A DNA stretch of 64,000 nucleotides from Cannabis sativa. Its lineage: Eukaryota > Streptophyta > Magnoliopsida > Rosales > Cannabaceae. Where the stretch lies: contig NC_083607.1 of assembly GCF_029168945.1 (NCBI RefSeq), positions 13,286,001 to 13,350,000 of the forward strand, in the 5' to 3' direction. Positions 11,601 through 25,019 of the stretch are shown in pieces; within the stretch, counting starts at the first letter, position 1, and each line of letters opens with the position of its first letter. The notes below the pieces were generated by a model, which made no database searches, had not been told where the DNA came from, and saw only the letters and a list, made by a program, of their open reading frames with translations. The position numbers and the translations under genes are program-made.

Positions 11601-14600
11601 GATGATAGAACACTTTTGGAATCCAGAAAAAAATATCTCCTTTATTTGCTACTTTATTTTCAGACTTAGTCATTTTCTTAGAAAAGTAGTATTTGTTTAA
11701 ACAAACACTTTCTTATCTAATGACTATGGGATGGTCCACCCCTAATCACTTAGAATAGCTAACAAACATGCAAACCAGGGTTAGCAGTTCTAGCTTTTCT
11801 TAAGATTTCGGTTAGGTCATCCATGAATCTAGTAATGATTTACATTAAGTATACAACCATTGCATCATTCCGAAATTATATTACCATAGAAGGATTTAGG
11901 CAACGACTAGTAACTAATTATCAATATGCAAATTGAATTTCTGAGGAGGTAAGTTTGAATATAATGCAAAAATCAAATTAATGATCTTTGAACTGCATAT
12001 CTACTAACTTTTTCTCCACCCCTATCAGTTCGCAAGATCTTTAACCACTTACCTTAATGGTTTTTCACCATTGCTAGAAATTCATGAATTTTTTCAAACA
12101 TTTCAAATTTCTTTTTGCATATGGTAAAATTTAGAGTGATCGTTTTAAGAATACAACGGAAACTCATATCCCCCCCTGAATGTACATCCATCTGCAATGA
12201 GATGAACTTAATTTCAGTGGATATAGGCGTATTAACTCTTTGTAGAGAATGATCTTGTCAAAACCACTATGAACAAGATACAAATGCCATAGATTTATAA
12301 AATATGTGGTTGTATCTTTTGATTACTTAAGTTTAGTTACATCAAAGAGTTGTTAGAATAGTGTAAGTGGATTCTTGTCACAGAATACTAAACTGATACA
12401 GTTTGAATCCATTGATAGAAAATGGTTATGAAACACATGTGAAAGTGTAACTGTATAATGAGTAATTCTTTCTTGCACCACCACTACTTATTTAACTCTA
12501 AGTTGATTTGCCCATACAAGTAGGAGATTTTAAGATCGAGAATTTATATCATTTCTGGACAGAATTTCAGGAATATAATCATATTCGTCATTTAATTTCT
12601 CAAGAGAAAATATAGAATGACTTTATATGATTTATAGACCATTCATCCAATGATATATCATTGAGCTAATTTGAAATGAATAAGCTAAGAGGAATTAGGA
12701 TAATTTCGTTTTAAATAAGAATCCAACGATGCTCCGATTAGCGAGAGTCAAAGTAATCTTATTTATACAATCTTCTTGTTTCATATTGTAAATACTAGTC
12801 TAAGGTGTCATCAATTGATGAACAGCTAGATGTTGCATTTACAAAACTTATCTTTCGAGATCTAACACTATTATGTTAGTCTAATGGTGAAAATCCATTA
12901 GGCATTTATCTCATTAGAAAAACAAACCAAGTTAGACCAACAATGAAGATTCGAAATTAAACTACAATTTAATAACAGAAAATAACATGGTTAAATATAA
13001 ATTCATACACAATTCATAAATTATTAAACATATAGCAAGTAGGAATGACAAGTGAAAATACTAAAACATACAACCCTAAATAATTTCCAAGGTCTTCAAC
13101 AAACTGATATCAGTGTCCCGTTTAGGCGACCTTTTATTCGATCAAGATTGGAATTCGCGTTGTCCCGTTTAGGCGAGAGTCAAGGCTATTCTATCTTATG
13201 AGCTTCCACAATTGTTTCATATTCTCACAAGTCTTATACAGTCGCCACCATTAGGGTGATCAATACTATATAAAAAACTTACAAGATTACTTATCTTTCG
13301 AGATTAAATAGTGCTAACTTGCTAATAAACGTTCCTCCATTAGGGAGGAATACTCACTAAAACAATAGCTATGTAAAACCAACAATGGAGATCGAATATC
13401 CTAATAATAAAGCTCATTATTTAATGAAAGTTGTATTTTCTTCTGAAACTTATTTTAATTTATTTATTTTAAATATATATTTATTTAATTAAAATTTCCA
13501 ATTTAGAATGAAAAATTATAAATATAAATTTTAATGTAATATTTATAAATTATACTTAGATGGATATGAAAATAACGTGAATTATTTCCATCTTAGTAAT
13601 AATTTCCATAAATATTTAGAAAAATATGCAATTTAAGTTGTTTCAAAATTAATTTAAATTAATTTACAACTCAAATTTAATTTTCTATAAATATATATTG
13701 CATTTCGAAAAATGAAGTGTATAAGAATACTACTTTCGAAAATGCTTTAAAATAAAATAAAAATAAATCCTAGAAAAAATTATCTTAATTTTATGTTGGC
13801 CCAAAATTAATTAATAAAATTAATTTACAACAAAAAATATAATTTTCCTATTTAATTAAATATTAAAGAAAAATTTCAAATATTTAAGTATCATGATCTA
13901 GAATCAACTTAAATATTAATTTTCTATTTAATTAAATATCACTAGAGAAATACTTCAAGCAAAACAAATAATAACTATCTAGACTTTCATTGACTAATTA
14001 ATTCAATTTCTAATAATAATATATTTTAGTTCATTTATTTTAATTAATCATTAAATGAAAAAATCATTGATTTAAGTTGGTCCAAAATTAAAATAAATAA
14101 TTTTCAACTTTAATCTATTTTTCAAATAAAATTGGAAATTTCTGCATTAAAGAAATGCAATTTCGAAATTGTGGGAAAAAGATTAATAAAATAAAATAAA
14201 ATATATTTTGAAAATTATTCAGATTTAAGTTATTCTGAAATAATATTCCAAACTTAAGATAATTTTCAACTTTAATTAAATAACACGAAAATATCAATAA
14301 ATAAGTATCATGATGAAAATAAACTTGGATATTGAAATTTTCAATTTAATTAAATGAATTAAATTCAAGAAATAAATAATTAAGTATAGAGGAAACTTAA
14401 TTATTAATTCTAGTTTAATACTAGGAAAATATACTAAACTTAGATTGTACCAAAATTAATTATGAAACAATTAATTTCACAATCTATGATATTTTCCTAA
14501 TTAAATATTAGAAAATATAATTAGTATTAGAAATAACTATCTAGAATATATATCATTAACTAAATGTTTTTCTAAAATTAACTTAATATTAAATGAAAAA

Positions 14601-14700
14601 TAAATTTCACATATTTTAAAAGTTAATTATGTTGTTAATTCAATTTTAATTAGGTTAGACTAATATAATTAACCTAATACAATTATTTAAATAAGGCAAA

Positions 14701-14795
14701 TGGGCCTTCACAATTGGGGTAGTTCATATGAGGGGGAGCTGGGTTCAGTATGTCGTACCCACTTCCATTGGCCCCCAACTCTCACACAAGGCCCA
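14701..14795. other. Conserved foldable GC-rich block (copy 1)
   Basis: Nested inverted repeats: TGGGCCTT (14701) pairs with AAGGCCCA (ending 14795), TTGGGG (from 14714) with CCCCAA, and TGGGT (14740-14744) with ACCCA (14757-14761). The block stands out from AT-rich sequence and recurs at 22175-22269 and 53546-53639. A second small hairpin, GCCCAA/TTGGGC, follows near 14846-14865. It may be a structured RNA signal of the element, for example in packaging, but that is inference. Confidence 0.6.
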
Positions 14796-16127
14796 AAAGA
14801 GAGGAATTTAACCTTTAAATAAACAATTGTTATTCATTGAATAAGCCCAAATCTAATTGGGCCTAAATAAAATTACTTATGTCAAATTTTATTTTAGCAA
14901 CCTAGTCCATTTACTTAGTAAAACTTAAATGGGCTTCCTATATGCATCTAAGCCCAATAGCAAACATATAGGCTTACACAGGTCAAATGATTTGGATGGG
15001 CCCTATCATGTTACTAGGTTTACACAGAAGAAAGAAGTACAAAATTTACCTGTTACAAATTATTTATAAGATCTATTGACAATCGGATTACGATTAAAAT
15101 AAGATCATTAGATCTGTCAACAAGTTAATCATAGCAATTTAGATCAAATAAATAATAGGTTTGTTAAAAAAAATTTTGAATAAATAATATAAATAAATAA
15201 ACAAACATTGTCCATGTAACAGATGTGAAATAAGATATTAATATAATTAAATTATTATTATTCTTAAACTAACCAAATAAATTTTTGATAATTTAGGGTT
15301 GTTAAAACAAACCTTAAAATCTCAAAATAAAGAAACTAATTTTAAAATATCTAGGTTTATTTGAATCAAAATAAATTAAATATCAAATAAGATCAATGAT
15401 TTGAAAGAAAGAATCTTCAATATCACTTTCAAATCTTATAATTTAATTAAAATAAAACAATTTTAAAATAGATTTGGTTAGATAATTATTATTTTAGGAA
15501 TAAAATAATAAATAAATAATAATTACCATAATTATATGTCAAAATATCTCAAATTAAGCAATATTCAAATTTCTACAAAATATCTAAGTTATTTAAATAT
15601 TTAAGATATGATTTATAAATTTCCAATAAGAAAAAAATGATATATATATATATATAGAAAAATATCATTTTTAAACTTATAATTTATAAATAATTAAATA
15701 TTTAACAAAATAACAAATTTTGAATTTGAAAATATTATGGTACGTGTATCTATAAAAATCTCTATGTTAATTTCAAATTTATTAATTATTTAATTTGTCA
15801 TATAAGATAATTTTAATATAATATTTTAAATAAAAAGACAAAGTTATCTTTTAATTTAAAATATGTTATATATCAAAATATCTAATCTTATAATTAAATA
15901 ATATATAAATATTAAAAAAGTTAACAAATTTTTAAATCTTACCATAATTGGAAATATTCCAAATTGAAAATATTTAAAAAAGGGAAATATTTCAAATTGG
16001 AAATATTTAAAATTGGAAATATTTCAAATTGAAAAAATCTAAAATTGGAAAAATTGAATTTGGGAAACAATCCCATAAAAAAAATTGGATTTTTGGGAAA
16101 AAAAACTCAAAAAATCGCAATTTTGGG

Positions 16128-16312
16128 CTGGCTGCCCAAGAAGGCTGCACGCAGCCTCGGGCACGCGCGGATGAGGAAAGCTGCAGGGTGGCTAGTGCAG
16201 CATTCTTCGGCGCTGGCAGTGTCGTCTAGGCGGAGTGTGCAGGGTGCACACGGGCGTGTCACGCGTGCGTCTCGAAGCACCTGGTGCATGCGTGCACCTA
16301 GCTTCGACAGCC
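16128..16312. other. GC-rich island in the element leader (copy 1)
   Basis: About 185 bases rich in G, C and CpG (CACGCGCGG, CACACGGGCGTGTCACGCG) sit about 280 bases from the primer-binding site inside an otherwise AT-rich leader. The matching place in copy 2 (25020-25125) holds a different, shorter GC-rich sequence, and copy 3 (about 54895) has almost none. Short ORFs across it are composition effects. Confidence 0.6.
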
Positions 16313-16576
16313 AAGAATCACGATTTTCCAAAATTCATAACTCTTTCAATTTTTATCAGAATCGAGTTTCCTAAAAACAAAAATCGCTTAATTTTTCACA
16401 AGGAATCCAAATAAAATATTTTCAAAAATAGAAAAATATTTTGCATGGAAAAAATTCGTACAACACAAACTTTCATCACATACGCACATAAAACCAACAT
16501 GAAACCATCCAAATCAACAAAAAAACATATAAAACATCGTTTTAATTCATATTACATGAAAGTAAATCCTTACCAT

Positions 16577-16589
16577 GGCTCTGGTGCCA
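16577..16589 (-). other. Primer-binding site, internal region 1
   Basis: On the minus strand TGGCACCAGAGCC follows the LTR terminus after two bases. It matches the initiator-Met tRNA complement TGGTATCAGAGCC except for two T-to-C changes. The same variant occurs at 55189-55201, and 25385-25397 has TAGCACCAGAGCC. Confidence 0.8.
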
Positions 16590-16591
16590 GT

Positions 16592-17657
16592 TGTTGGAAA
16601 TTATTTTACCAGGATCTAGATTTACTACCAAGTATGTTTCATTAACATCCTAATATAGGGACCATGGGCCTATATTTCCGAGCTTCCAATAAGTCGAACC
16701 GAATTTACCAAGTAAATTCCCTAACTTATTAATTCCTTATTGAATCCACATTTAGAACTTGGAATTGCACTCTCAGTCATATAGAACGCTCTATATGTTC
16801 CACGATATAGATACGTCATTAGTTATCCATTGTTATAATCCTAATGTGATCAATGACCCTCTAATAGATTATCTACATTGAATAGGCACTAAGTTACCGT
16901 TACACCTTCAATGTATTTTATCCTTAAAACACTTAGCTCCGTATAAATGATATTTCAACGAAGTAAAATGAGATCTCCACCATTTATCTCTGTTTAGCCA
17001 AGTTCGAAGGATATCATCGTTTCACTTCTAAATTCCTATAGAAGTTATAAATTCCATATTTATGTTAGCGCTCCCACTCAATTATACTATCATGTTTCCA
17101 AAATGTACGTATCACCCTGACCCAAAAGTAGGCTTAACTAACAAATCAAAGAACATGTATAGTACTCTTGAGATCGAACCTAATCATATCAAGATTAAGA
17201 TCATTTGATCTAGGATCAATGGGTGATATTGAATTGAATAGATATTACGGTAAATTTTAATATATCTAATCAAAGTTCAATATGGGTCCCTTCCAATGTA
17301 TACTCCATACATCCGATACTGGTAAACTTTGCCAATGTCCTGGAAAGGACATAACAGTTTTCCAAGGTGTAAGAATACCTATCGCTGATTATACCATGTC
17401 AGTGTAAATCCAGTAATCTGACAAATCAGGGAATAAACTTTCGAACATATAATTAAGATTATATTCCACTGTGCTGACAACACTATAATCATTAACAAAT
17501 TCATATGCTCTGGACTTAAATAGAATTTATACATTATATATATAATCATGAAATAAATTGTGTGAACTATGCAACATAAAATGTTATTTCTGATCTTTAT
17601 TAATAAGTAAATCTGATTATATTGAAATGAGTTTTATTTAGGGCACAAAACCCAACA
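16592..17657 (-). repeat. LTR 2 of the tandem array, shared between two internal regions, 0.8-kb deletion
   Basis: It starts TGTTGGAAATTATTTTACC and ends CACAAAACCCAACA but is only 1066 bp. The sequence jumps from CATCCTAATAT directly to AGGGACCATGGG, removing about 800 bp present in LTRs 1 and 3. Its right part (ATATTTCCGAGC) resembles LTR 3 more than LTR 1. It acts as 5' LTR for internal region 1 and 3' LTR for internal region 2. Confidence 0.85.
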
Positions 17658-17739
17658 AACTCCCACTTGCACTAATATAAAATAAAATGTGCATTTCAAA
17701 TAATCTCAACACCTTGATATACAAATCAAGTGTAGTAGT

Positions 17740-18680
17740 AGACTGAATAAGTATCTTTCCTTCAAAATTAACATTCAGTCTCTCTCTGGTAGACTTAGAG
17801 ACTTCAGATAGGTTTTTACACTTCTCCAAAATCACTACTCCACCCCCAGAGTAATCATCATCTTATCAGCAGACTTTCTAGCACAAAGGCAAGCCTCGAA
17901 ATCTGATGTGGTGTAGTCTAAGAGTTTTAAACACCCCTTTATCGACTAACATATAGTTCTTCTTCTTTTACTTGATTGTCTTCCAATGTTCCTCTCCTGG
18001 ATTAATCTGATACCTACTCATTACTCCCACTCAACAGCAGGTGTCTGGTCTAAGGCATACTAAAGCATATCTGAGACTTCTCACTGTTGATTTAAGAAAT
18101 TCTTTCATGGCTTTATCTTTTCTGGAATAGTTGAGACTTTTCCTTAGATAAATAAAATCTATGCCTAGAAGTTGTGAAGCTTCTATAGATTGCCATTGGA
18201 AAGAAAATGCTTCAGCATCTTACTAAAGTAAGCTGCTTGCACTAGAGTAAGTAATTAACTAGGTATACCATAAGCCATAGGTTTAGATAAACTCAAACCT
18301 ATAATACTAGGAACAGGAAGTTTTGTTAAGTCCATTGAATAAACTTATTAACGAAAATTTCCTTTTATGTCCTTGTAATAGAAAACTTTAGGTTACTCCA
18401 TGTGAATGGATTAAATCATAGTTCTCTTGGCTTTTCTTCTTAGTTTCTTATCTTGAAAATCCATTACTTGTTTAAACTTACAATGGATTTTAATCACTAG
18501 TGTCTTATAAGTCATAATAAGGTGAGTTCCTAGAAACTCTCCCACTACGACAAGGTACCGTGAATTATGTCTAAGAAAACTAAATGGTATTGACCTCTTC
18601 GGTTGTGTCAAGACAACTGAGGCAGTGTGATCATCATATGGAATAAGATGATAGAACACTTTTGGAATCAAGAAAAAAAA
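17740..18680 (-). pseudogene. Copia pol remnant 2
   Basis: The same relics as in copy 1: the RNase H piece RYQINPGEEHWKTIK at about 17971-18030 and the pre-RT linker KTLVIKIHCKFKQVMDFQDK within 18411-18671, with a similar gap of some 350-380 bases between them where the RT core should be. The C-terminal RNase H part is shortened by the deletion near 17740. A minus-strand frame at 17638-17835 reads across this deletion junction into the LTR and has no independent meaning. Confidence 0.7.
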
Positions 18681-21600
18681 TTATCTCCTTTATTTGCTAC
18701 TTTGTTTTTCAGACTTAGTCATTTTCTTAGAAAAGTAGTATTTGTTTAAACAAACACTTTCTTATATATTGACTATGGGATGTTCCACCCCTAATCACTT
18801 AGAAGAGCTAACAAACATGCAAACCAGGGTTAGCTGTTCCAGCTTTTCTTAAGATTTCGATCAGGTCATCCATGAATCTAGTAATGATTTACATTAAGTA
18901 TACAACCATTGCATCATTCCGAAATTATATTACCATAGAAGGATTTAGGCAACGACTAGTAACTAATTATCAATATGCAAATTGAATTTCTGGGGAGGTA
19001 AGTTTGGATATAATTCAAAAATCAAATTAATGATCTTTGAACTGCATATCTACTAACTTTTTCTCCACCCCTATCAGTTCGCAAGATCTTTAACCACTTA
19101 CCTTAATGGTTTTTCACCATTGCTAGAAATTCATGAAATTTTTCAAACATTTTAAATTTCTTCTGCTTAAGGTAAAATCTAGAGTGATCGTTTTAAGAAT
19201 ACAACGAAAACTCATATCCACCCCTGAATGTACATCCATCTGCGAATGAGATGAACTTACTTTCAGTGGATATAGGCATATTAACTCTTTGCAGAGAATG
19301 ATCTTGTCAAAACCACTATGAACAAGATACAAATGCCATAGATTTATAAAATATGTGGTTGTATCTTTTTATGACTTAAGTTTAGTTACATTAAAGAGTT
19401 CTTAGAATAGTGCTAGTGGATCCTGGTCAGAGGATACTAAACTCATACAGTTTGAATTCATTGATAGAAAATGGTTATTAAACACTTGTGAAAGTGTAAC
19501 TGTATAATGAGTAATTCTTTCTTGGACCACCACTACTAATTTAACTCTATGATTGATTTGCCCATACAAGTAGGAGATTTTTAAGATTGAAGATTTATAT
19601 CATTTTGGGATAGAATTTCGGGAATATAATCATATGGGTCATTTAATTTCTTAAGAGAAAATAAAATGACACTATATGATTTATAGACCATTCATCTAAT
19701 GATATGTTATTGAGCTATTTCGAAATGAATAAACTAAGAGGAACTAGGATAATTTCGTATTTAAATAAGAATCCAACGATGCTCCGATTAGCGAGAATCA
19801 AAGTAATCTTATTTATACAATCTTCTTGTTTCATATTGTAAATACTAGTCTAAGGTGTCATCAATTGATGAACAGCTAGATGTTGCATTTACAATTTTAT
19901 CTTTCGAGATCTAACACTATTATGTTTGTCTAATGGTAAAAATTCATTAGGAATTTATCCCATTAGAACAACAAACCAAGTTAGACCAATAATGAAGATT
20001 CGAAATTAAACTACAATTTAATAACAGAAAATAACATGGTTCAATATAAATTCATACACAATTCAGAAATTATTAAACATATAGCAAGTAGGAATGACAA
20101 GTGAAAATACTAAAATATACAGTCCTAAATAATTTCTAAGGTCTTCAACAAACTGATATCAGTGTCCCGTTTAGGCGAGAGTCAGTGATACCATCCATTG
20201 AATAGAGTTGTCAGCTCATCTAAAATAATAAACATTCTAGCAACCTTTTATTCGATCAAGATTGGAATCCAGCGTTGTCCTGTTTAGGCGAGAGTCAAGG
20301 CTATTCTATCTTATGAGCTTCCACTATTGTTTCATACTCTTGCAAGTCTTATACAGTCACCACCATTAGGGTGATCAATACTATATAAAAAACTTACAAA
20401 AATACTTATCTTTCGAGATTAAACGGTGCTAACTTGCTAATGAACGTTCCTCCATTAGGGAGGATTACTCACTAAAACAATAGCTATGTAAAACCAACAA
20501 TGGAGATCGAATATCCTAATAATAATAAAGCTCATTATTTAATGAAAGTTGTATTTTCTTCTAATATTTATTTTAAATATATATTTATTTAATTAAAAAA
20601 TTCCAATTAAGAATGAAAAATTCTAAATAAAAATTTTAATTTAATATTTATAAATTATACTTAGATAGATATGAAAATAACATGAGTTATTTCCATCTTA
20701 GTTATAATTTCCAATAAATAATTAGAAAATTATTCAATTTAGGTTATTTCAAAATTAATTTAAATTAATTTACAACTCAAATTTAATTTTCTATAAATAT
20801 ATATTGCATTTCGAAAAATGAAGTGTATAAGAATACTACTTTCGAAAATGCTTTAAAATAAAATAAAAATAAATCCTGGAAAAAATTATCTTAATTTTAT
20901 GTTGGCCAAAAATTAATTAATAAAAATAATTTACAACAAAATTATAATTTTCCTATTTAATTAAATATTTAAGAAAAATTTCAAATATTTAAGTATCATG
21001 ATTAAGAATCAACTTAAATATTAATTTTCTATTTAATTAAATATCACTAGAAAAATACTTCAAGCAAAACAGATAATATCTATATAGACTTTCATTGATT
21101 GATTAATTGAATTTGTAATTATAATATATTTAAGTTCATTTATTTTAATTAATTATTAAATGAAAAAATCATTAATTTAAGTTGGTCCAAAAATAAACTA
21201 TTTTTCAAATAAAATTCGAAATTTCTGCATTAAAGAAATGCAATTTCGAAATTGTGGGAAAAAGATTAATAAAATAAAATAAAATATATTTTGAAAAATT
21301 ATTCAAATTTAAGTTATTCAGAAATAAGATTCCAAACTTAAGATAATTTTCAACTTTAATTAAATAACATGAAAATAACAATATTTAAGTATCATGATGA
21401 AAATCAACTTAGATATTGAAATTTTTAATTTAATTAAATGCATTAAATTCAAGAAATAAATAATTAAGTATAGAGGAAACTTAATTATTAATTCTAGTTT
21501 AATACTAGGAAAATATACTAATCTTAAATTGTACCAAAATTAATTATTAAACAATTAATTTCACAATCAATGATATTTTCTATTTTAATATTAGAAATAA

Positions 21601-22174
21601 TAATTAGTATTGAAATTACTATCTAGAAAATATCTCAATTTAACTAAGTATCTTTCAAGATTTGGAAAATATCTAATTTAAGTTGTTATAGAAAGAATCT
21701 ATAATAACCAACTTAAAAAGTTTCCAAATGAAATTTAATTAAATATCAAAATTAAGTGGTAACTACTTAATTTAAGAATATTCCATTTTAAGTTTAAAAT
21801 CAACTTAAAAAATATCTTAAGAATCTTCAATAACCAATTCCTAGAATTCTTCAACTTAATATTAAATTCAAAAGATATTCAAATTTAAGTTAATAAGGAA
21901 AATTAGTTAGAAATTACTAACTTATAACTTAAATAGGAATATTTAATGAAATAATTAAAGTAAGTTTCAGAAAGAATCTAGTTAGTTAAAATTCTTTATT
22001 TAATTAAATACAAGAAAAATACAAATAGTTTATCTAGAAATTAATTCATTAAACTAAGTGTGTTTTTCTTAAATTAATTTCAAAAAAAAACTTTGAAATG
22101 AATTATGTTGCTAATCAATTTTATTAGGTTAAACTAATTTAATTAACCTAGTACAGTTATCCAAATCAAGCAAA

Positions 22175-22269
22175 TGGGCCTTCACAGTTGGGGTAGTTCA
22201 TGTGAGGGGGAGCTGGGTTCAGTATGTCGTACCCACTTCTATTGGCCCCCAACTCTCACACAAGGCCCA
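22175..22269. other. Conserved foldable GC-rich block (copy 2)
   Basis: TGGGCCTT and AAGGCCCA bound the block perfectly. Here the second stem is extended to AGTTGGGG pairing with CCCCAACT, and TGGGT/ACCCA form the inner stem. It is almost identical to the blocks at 14701 and 53546. Confidence 0.6.
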
Positions 22270-22615
22270 AAAGAGAGGAATTTAACCTTAAAATGAACAA
22301 CGGTTATTAATTGAATAGGCCCAAAAACTAAATGGGCCTAAATAAAATCTATCATGGTGTGACATTTTATTTAGCAACAACCTATATGCATCTAAACATA
22401 AAGTAAACATATATGCTCACACAGACACACAGATTTGGATGGATCCTATCATGTTACTAGGTCATACACAGATGAAAGAAGAATATAAAATTTACCTGTT
22501 ACAAATTATTTACTAGACCTATTGACAATTGAACCATGGGTTAAAATCAGATCATTGGATCTGTCAAGAAGTTAACCATGGCAATTTAGATCAAGCAATA
22601 ATAGGTTTTAGAAAA

Positions 22616-24292
22616 GGGCTTTTTTTATAAATGTACAACAAAAATAAAATAATTACAAAAAATGTGCAAAACAAAATTATTTGAAAAACTTATACATTTT
22701 GAAAATTTATTACATAAAACCATACATTTTAATCATTAATAATTAAACTAATTACCATAAATAGAAAACTGTAATTAATGTTTCTAATATTATTTTGTAA
22801 TATTTTATCCTTATGTTTTTTATATTAATGTTTTAAAAATTATAAATAATAAAACATGTTTATTAAAATTCAAAACAAAGAATTCTGTAAAATTAATTAA
22901 ATAAATAATAAAAAATTTTATAAAAATAAACAAATTAAATATTTTTTTATTAAAGAAAAAATGTTTATTATCTATTTTAGTATGAATTATTATAATTTAA
23001 TAAGTTTTTTTCAATAAAATACAATATCAAAATTATAAACATTAATGTATATAAATATAAATCAATGCTTAAAATTACTAAAAATAAACATGACACACAT
23101 AGTGATATAATAAACATATGTGAATATTATTATTTTGTTTATTAAATTAGTAAGTTTAATAAATAGAAAACAAAATAAACATATATACACAAAGTATTTT
23201 ATATTATTAGTATGTTTATTAAAATTGTAAATATAAAAATAGACATATCCAATTTATATTATACTAAAATAGATATATTTTCTTTTTATTGTTTCTATAT
23301 ATTCATTATTTTCTAATGAGTAAGTAAACGAATTAAATACAATTCTTACATCAAAAAATAAATAAATAAATATAACTTTATAAACTCCAAATATTATTTA
23401 ATTAAAAAAATAAACAGAACACAATAAAGAAAAACAAAAGTAAAAGATAAACAATTTTTTTTTATATATATATTATTTATTTTATAAAAAATTACTAAAA
23501 AATAAACATGACACACATAGAGTAATATAATAAACCTATGTGAATATTATTATTTTGTTTATTAAATTAGTATGTTTAATTAATAGAAAATAAAATAAAC
23601 GCATATATACATACAAAATATTTTATATTATTGATATGTTCATTATAATTGTAAACATAAAAATAGACATATCTAATATTTATACTATACTAAAATAAAT
23701 ATATTTTTTTTTCTATTGTTTCTATATGTTGATTATTTTCTAATGAGTTATTGAACGAATTTATCTATTGAAAAATAATTCTTACATTAAAAAATAAATA
23801 AACAAACATAACTTTATAAATTTTAAATATTATATAATTAGAAAAAATAAAATATAAATTGTAGATAAGTGGAAATTAAGATTTTTAAAAATTAGTTAAT
23901 AATGATATTGGACATAGTTAATCAAAAAATTATGATTATATATGTTTTGAATTTTAAAAATATATCGTTTTATGTTGTTGACGTGATTTGTATGATAAAT
24001 ACAAATTTTACTGTTTATTATTAGCATTTTATTATGTTTTGTAATTATTAATTTACAATTTTATGTAATTAGTAGGCTTACTCATTAATATTATATATAA
24101 ATTAGTCATAGAAATAGTTATACAAATCTAAATATAGTAAGTTGACTCATTAATATATCTATTATAATTTAATTAAGAATTTGTATGAATTTTTGTAAAT
24201 ATGTTTTCAAATGTGTATATTTTTAAAATTGTGTTTTCTTGCACATTTTTTGTAATTATTTAAAAAAATGTATACATTTATATAAAATGCCC
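22616..24292. mobile_element. Mutator-like non-autonomous element with 9-bp duplication
   Basis: An exact 9-bp duplication TTTAGAAAA (22607-22615 and 24293-24301) frames a 1677-bp element starting GGGCTTTTTTTATAAATGTA and ending (reversed) GGGCATTTTATATAAATGTA. The inverted ends share ATAATTACAAAAAATGTGCAA about 50 bases in. The insertion is absent from the matching places in internal regions 1 and 3. It is extremely AT-rich and has no ORF. The 9-bp duplication assigns it to the Mutator superfamily. Confidence 0.85.
23074..23840. repeat. Diverged tandem duplication, about 417-bp period, inside the Mutator-like element
   Basis: ATTACTAAAAATAAACATGA and the following 300 bases, from about 23074, recur from about 23491 with scattered changes (shared landmarks: ATTATTTTGTTTATTAAATT, TCTATTGTTTCTATAT or close variant, TTTTCTAATGAGT). 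Confidence 0.75.
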
Positions 24293-25019
24293 TTTAGAAA
24301 ACTTACAAACAAGCTAAAACACGTACTCCTGCAACAAGTTGAATTTGGATAGTTCGATGTAGGATTTATATAATTTTAAATTAATTAATAAAAAAAATCG
24401 AAAATAATATTTAAATAAAAAAATATTTTCAGTTTTAAAAAAATAAATTAAAATTTAAAATTAAACCTACAATTTTGAAAAATTAAGTTTCAACTAACCT
24501 AAATATCATTTCAAAAAAAATATTTGCTAACCACCTTTTAAATTTCATGTTATTTTATAAATTAAATATTCAATAAAATAAAATGATAAATACATACCCT
24601 TTTCTGATTTTATAATTTAATTTAAGTAAAAATAACAAAATTTAAAAGTTAGCAAAAATATCTTATTTCTATAAAATACCATGATTATAGTAATCTTATT
24701 TTAAATCTAAATAAGGTCAAATTACTTAAAATAGAATATTTTATAAAAGGAATTTAATATCTGACCTTAGATTTAAAAATAAGATAAAATAATCAAATTT
24801 AAAAAAAAAATAAGAAAAGAAGTAAGCGAAAATAGATTTTTACCTATTTTCAAATTCAAATTACACTAATATCTAAAATTAGTTTTAAAAAATTAATTTA
24901 TTTCTGATAATTAGATTTGAAATATAAAAAGTAAAAATCAAAATACAAAACTACACAAAAAATCGGAAGTTAATTCCATGAAATAGCATGAAAAATCGAA
25001 GAAAAACAAAAAAATTGTG

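Larger units (their letters stand above)
8476..16591 (-). mobile_element. Internal region 1 of the non-autonomous LTR family
   Basis: It runs from the purine tract beside LTR 1 to the primer-binding site beside LTR 2 and contains a solo LTR at 8564-10453. Order in sense (right to left): PBS, GC-rich block (16128-16312), AT-rich leader, foldable GC-rich block (14701-14795), repeated CCCGTTTAGGCGA motif (13114-13180), decayed gag/integrase zone, then INT-RT linker and RNase H relics (10459-11563). It aligns throughout with 17658-25399 and 49223-55203. No open frame longer than about 80 codons follows the expected gene order. Confidence 0.85.

Noticed and set aside
16029..16374. Overlapping frames of 66-109 codons in the GC-rich leader island
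   Set aside because: They are long only because GC-rich DNA has few stops; the matching region in other copies is different or absent.
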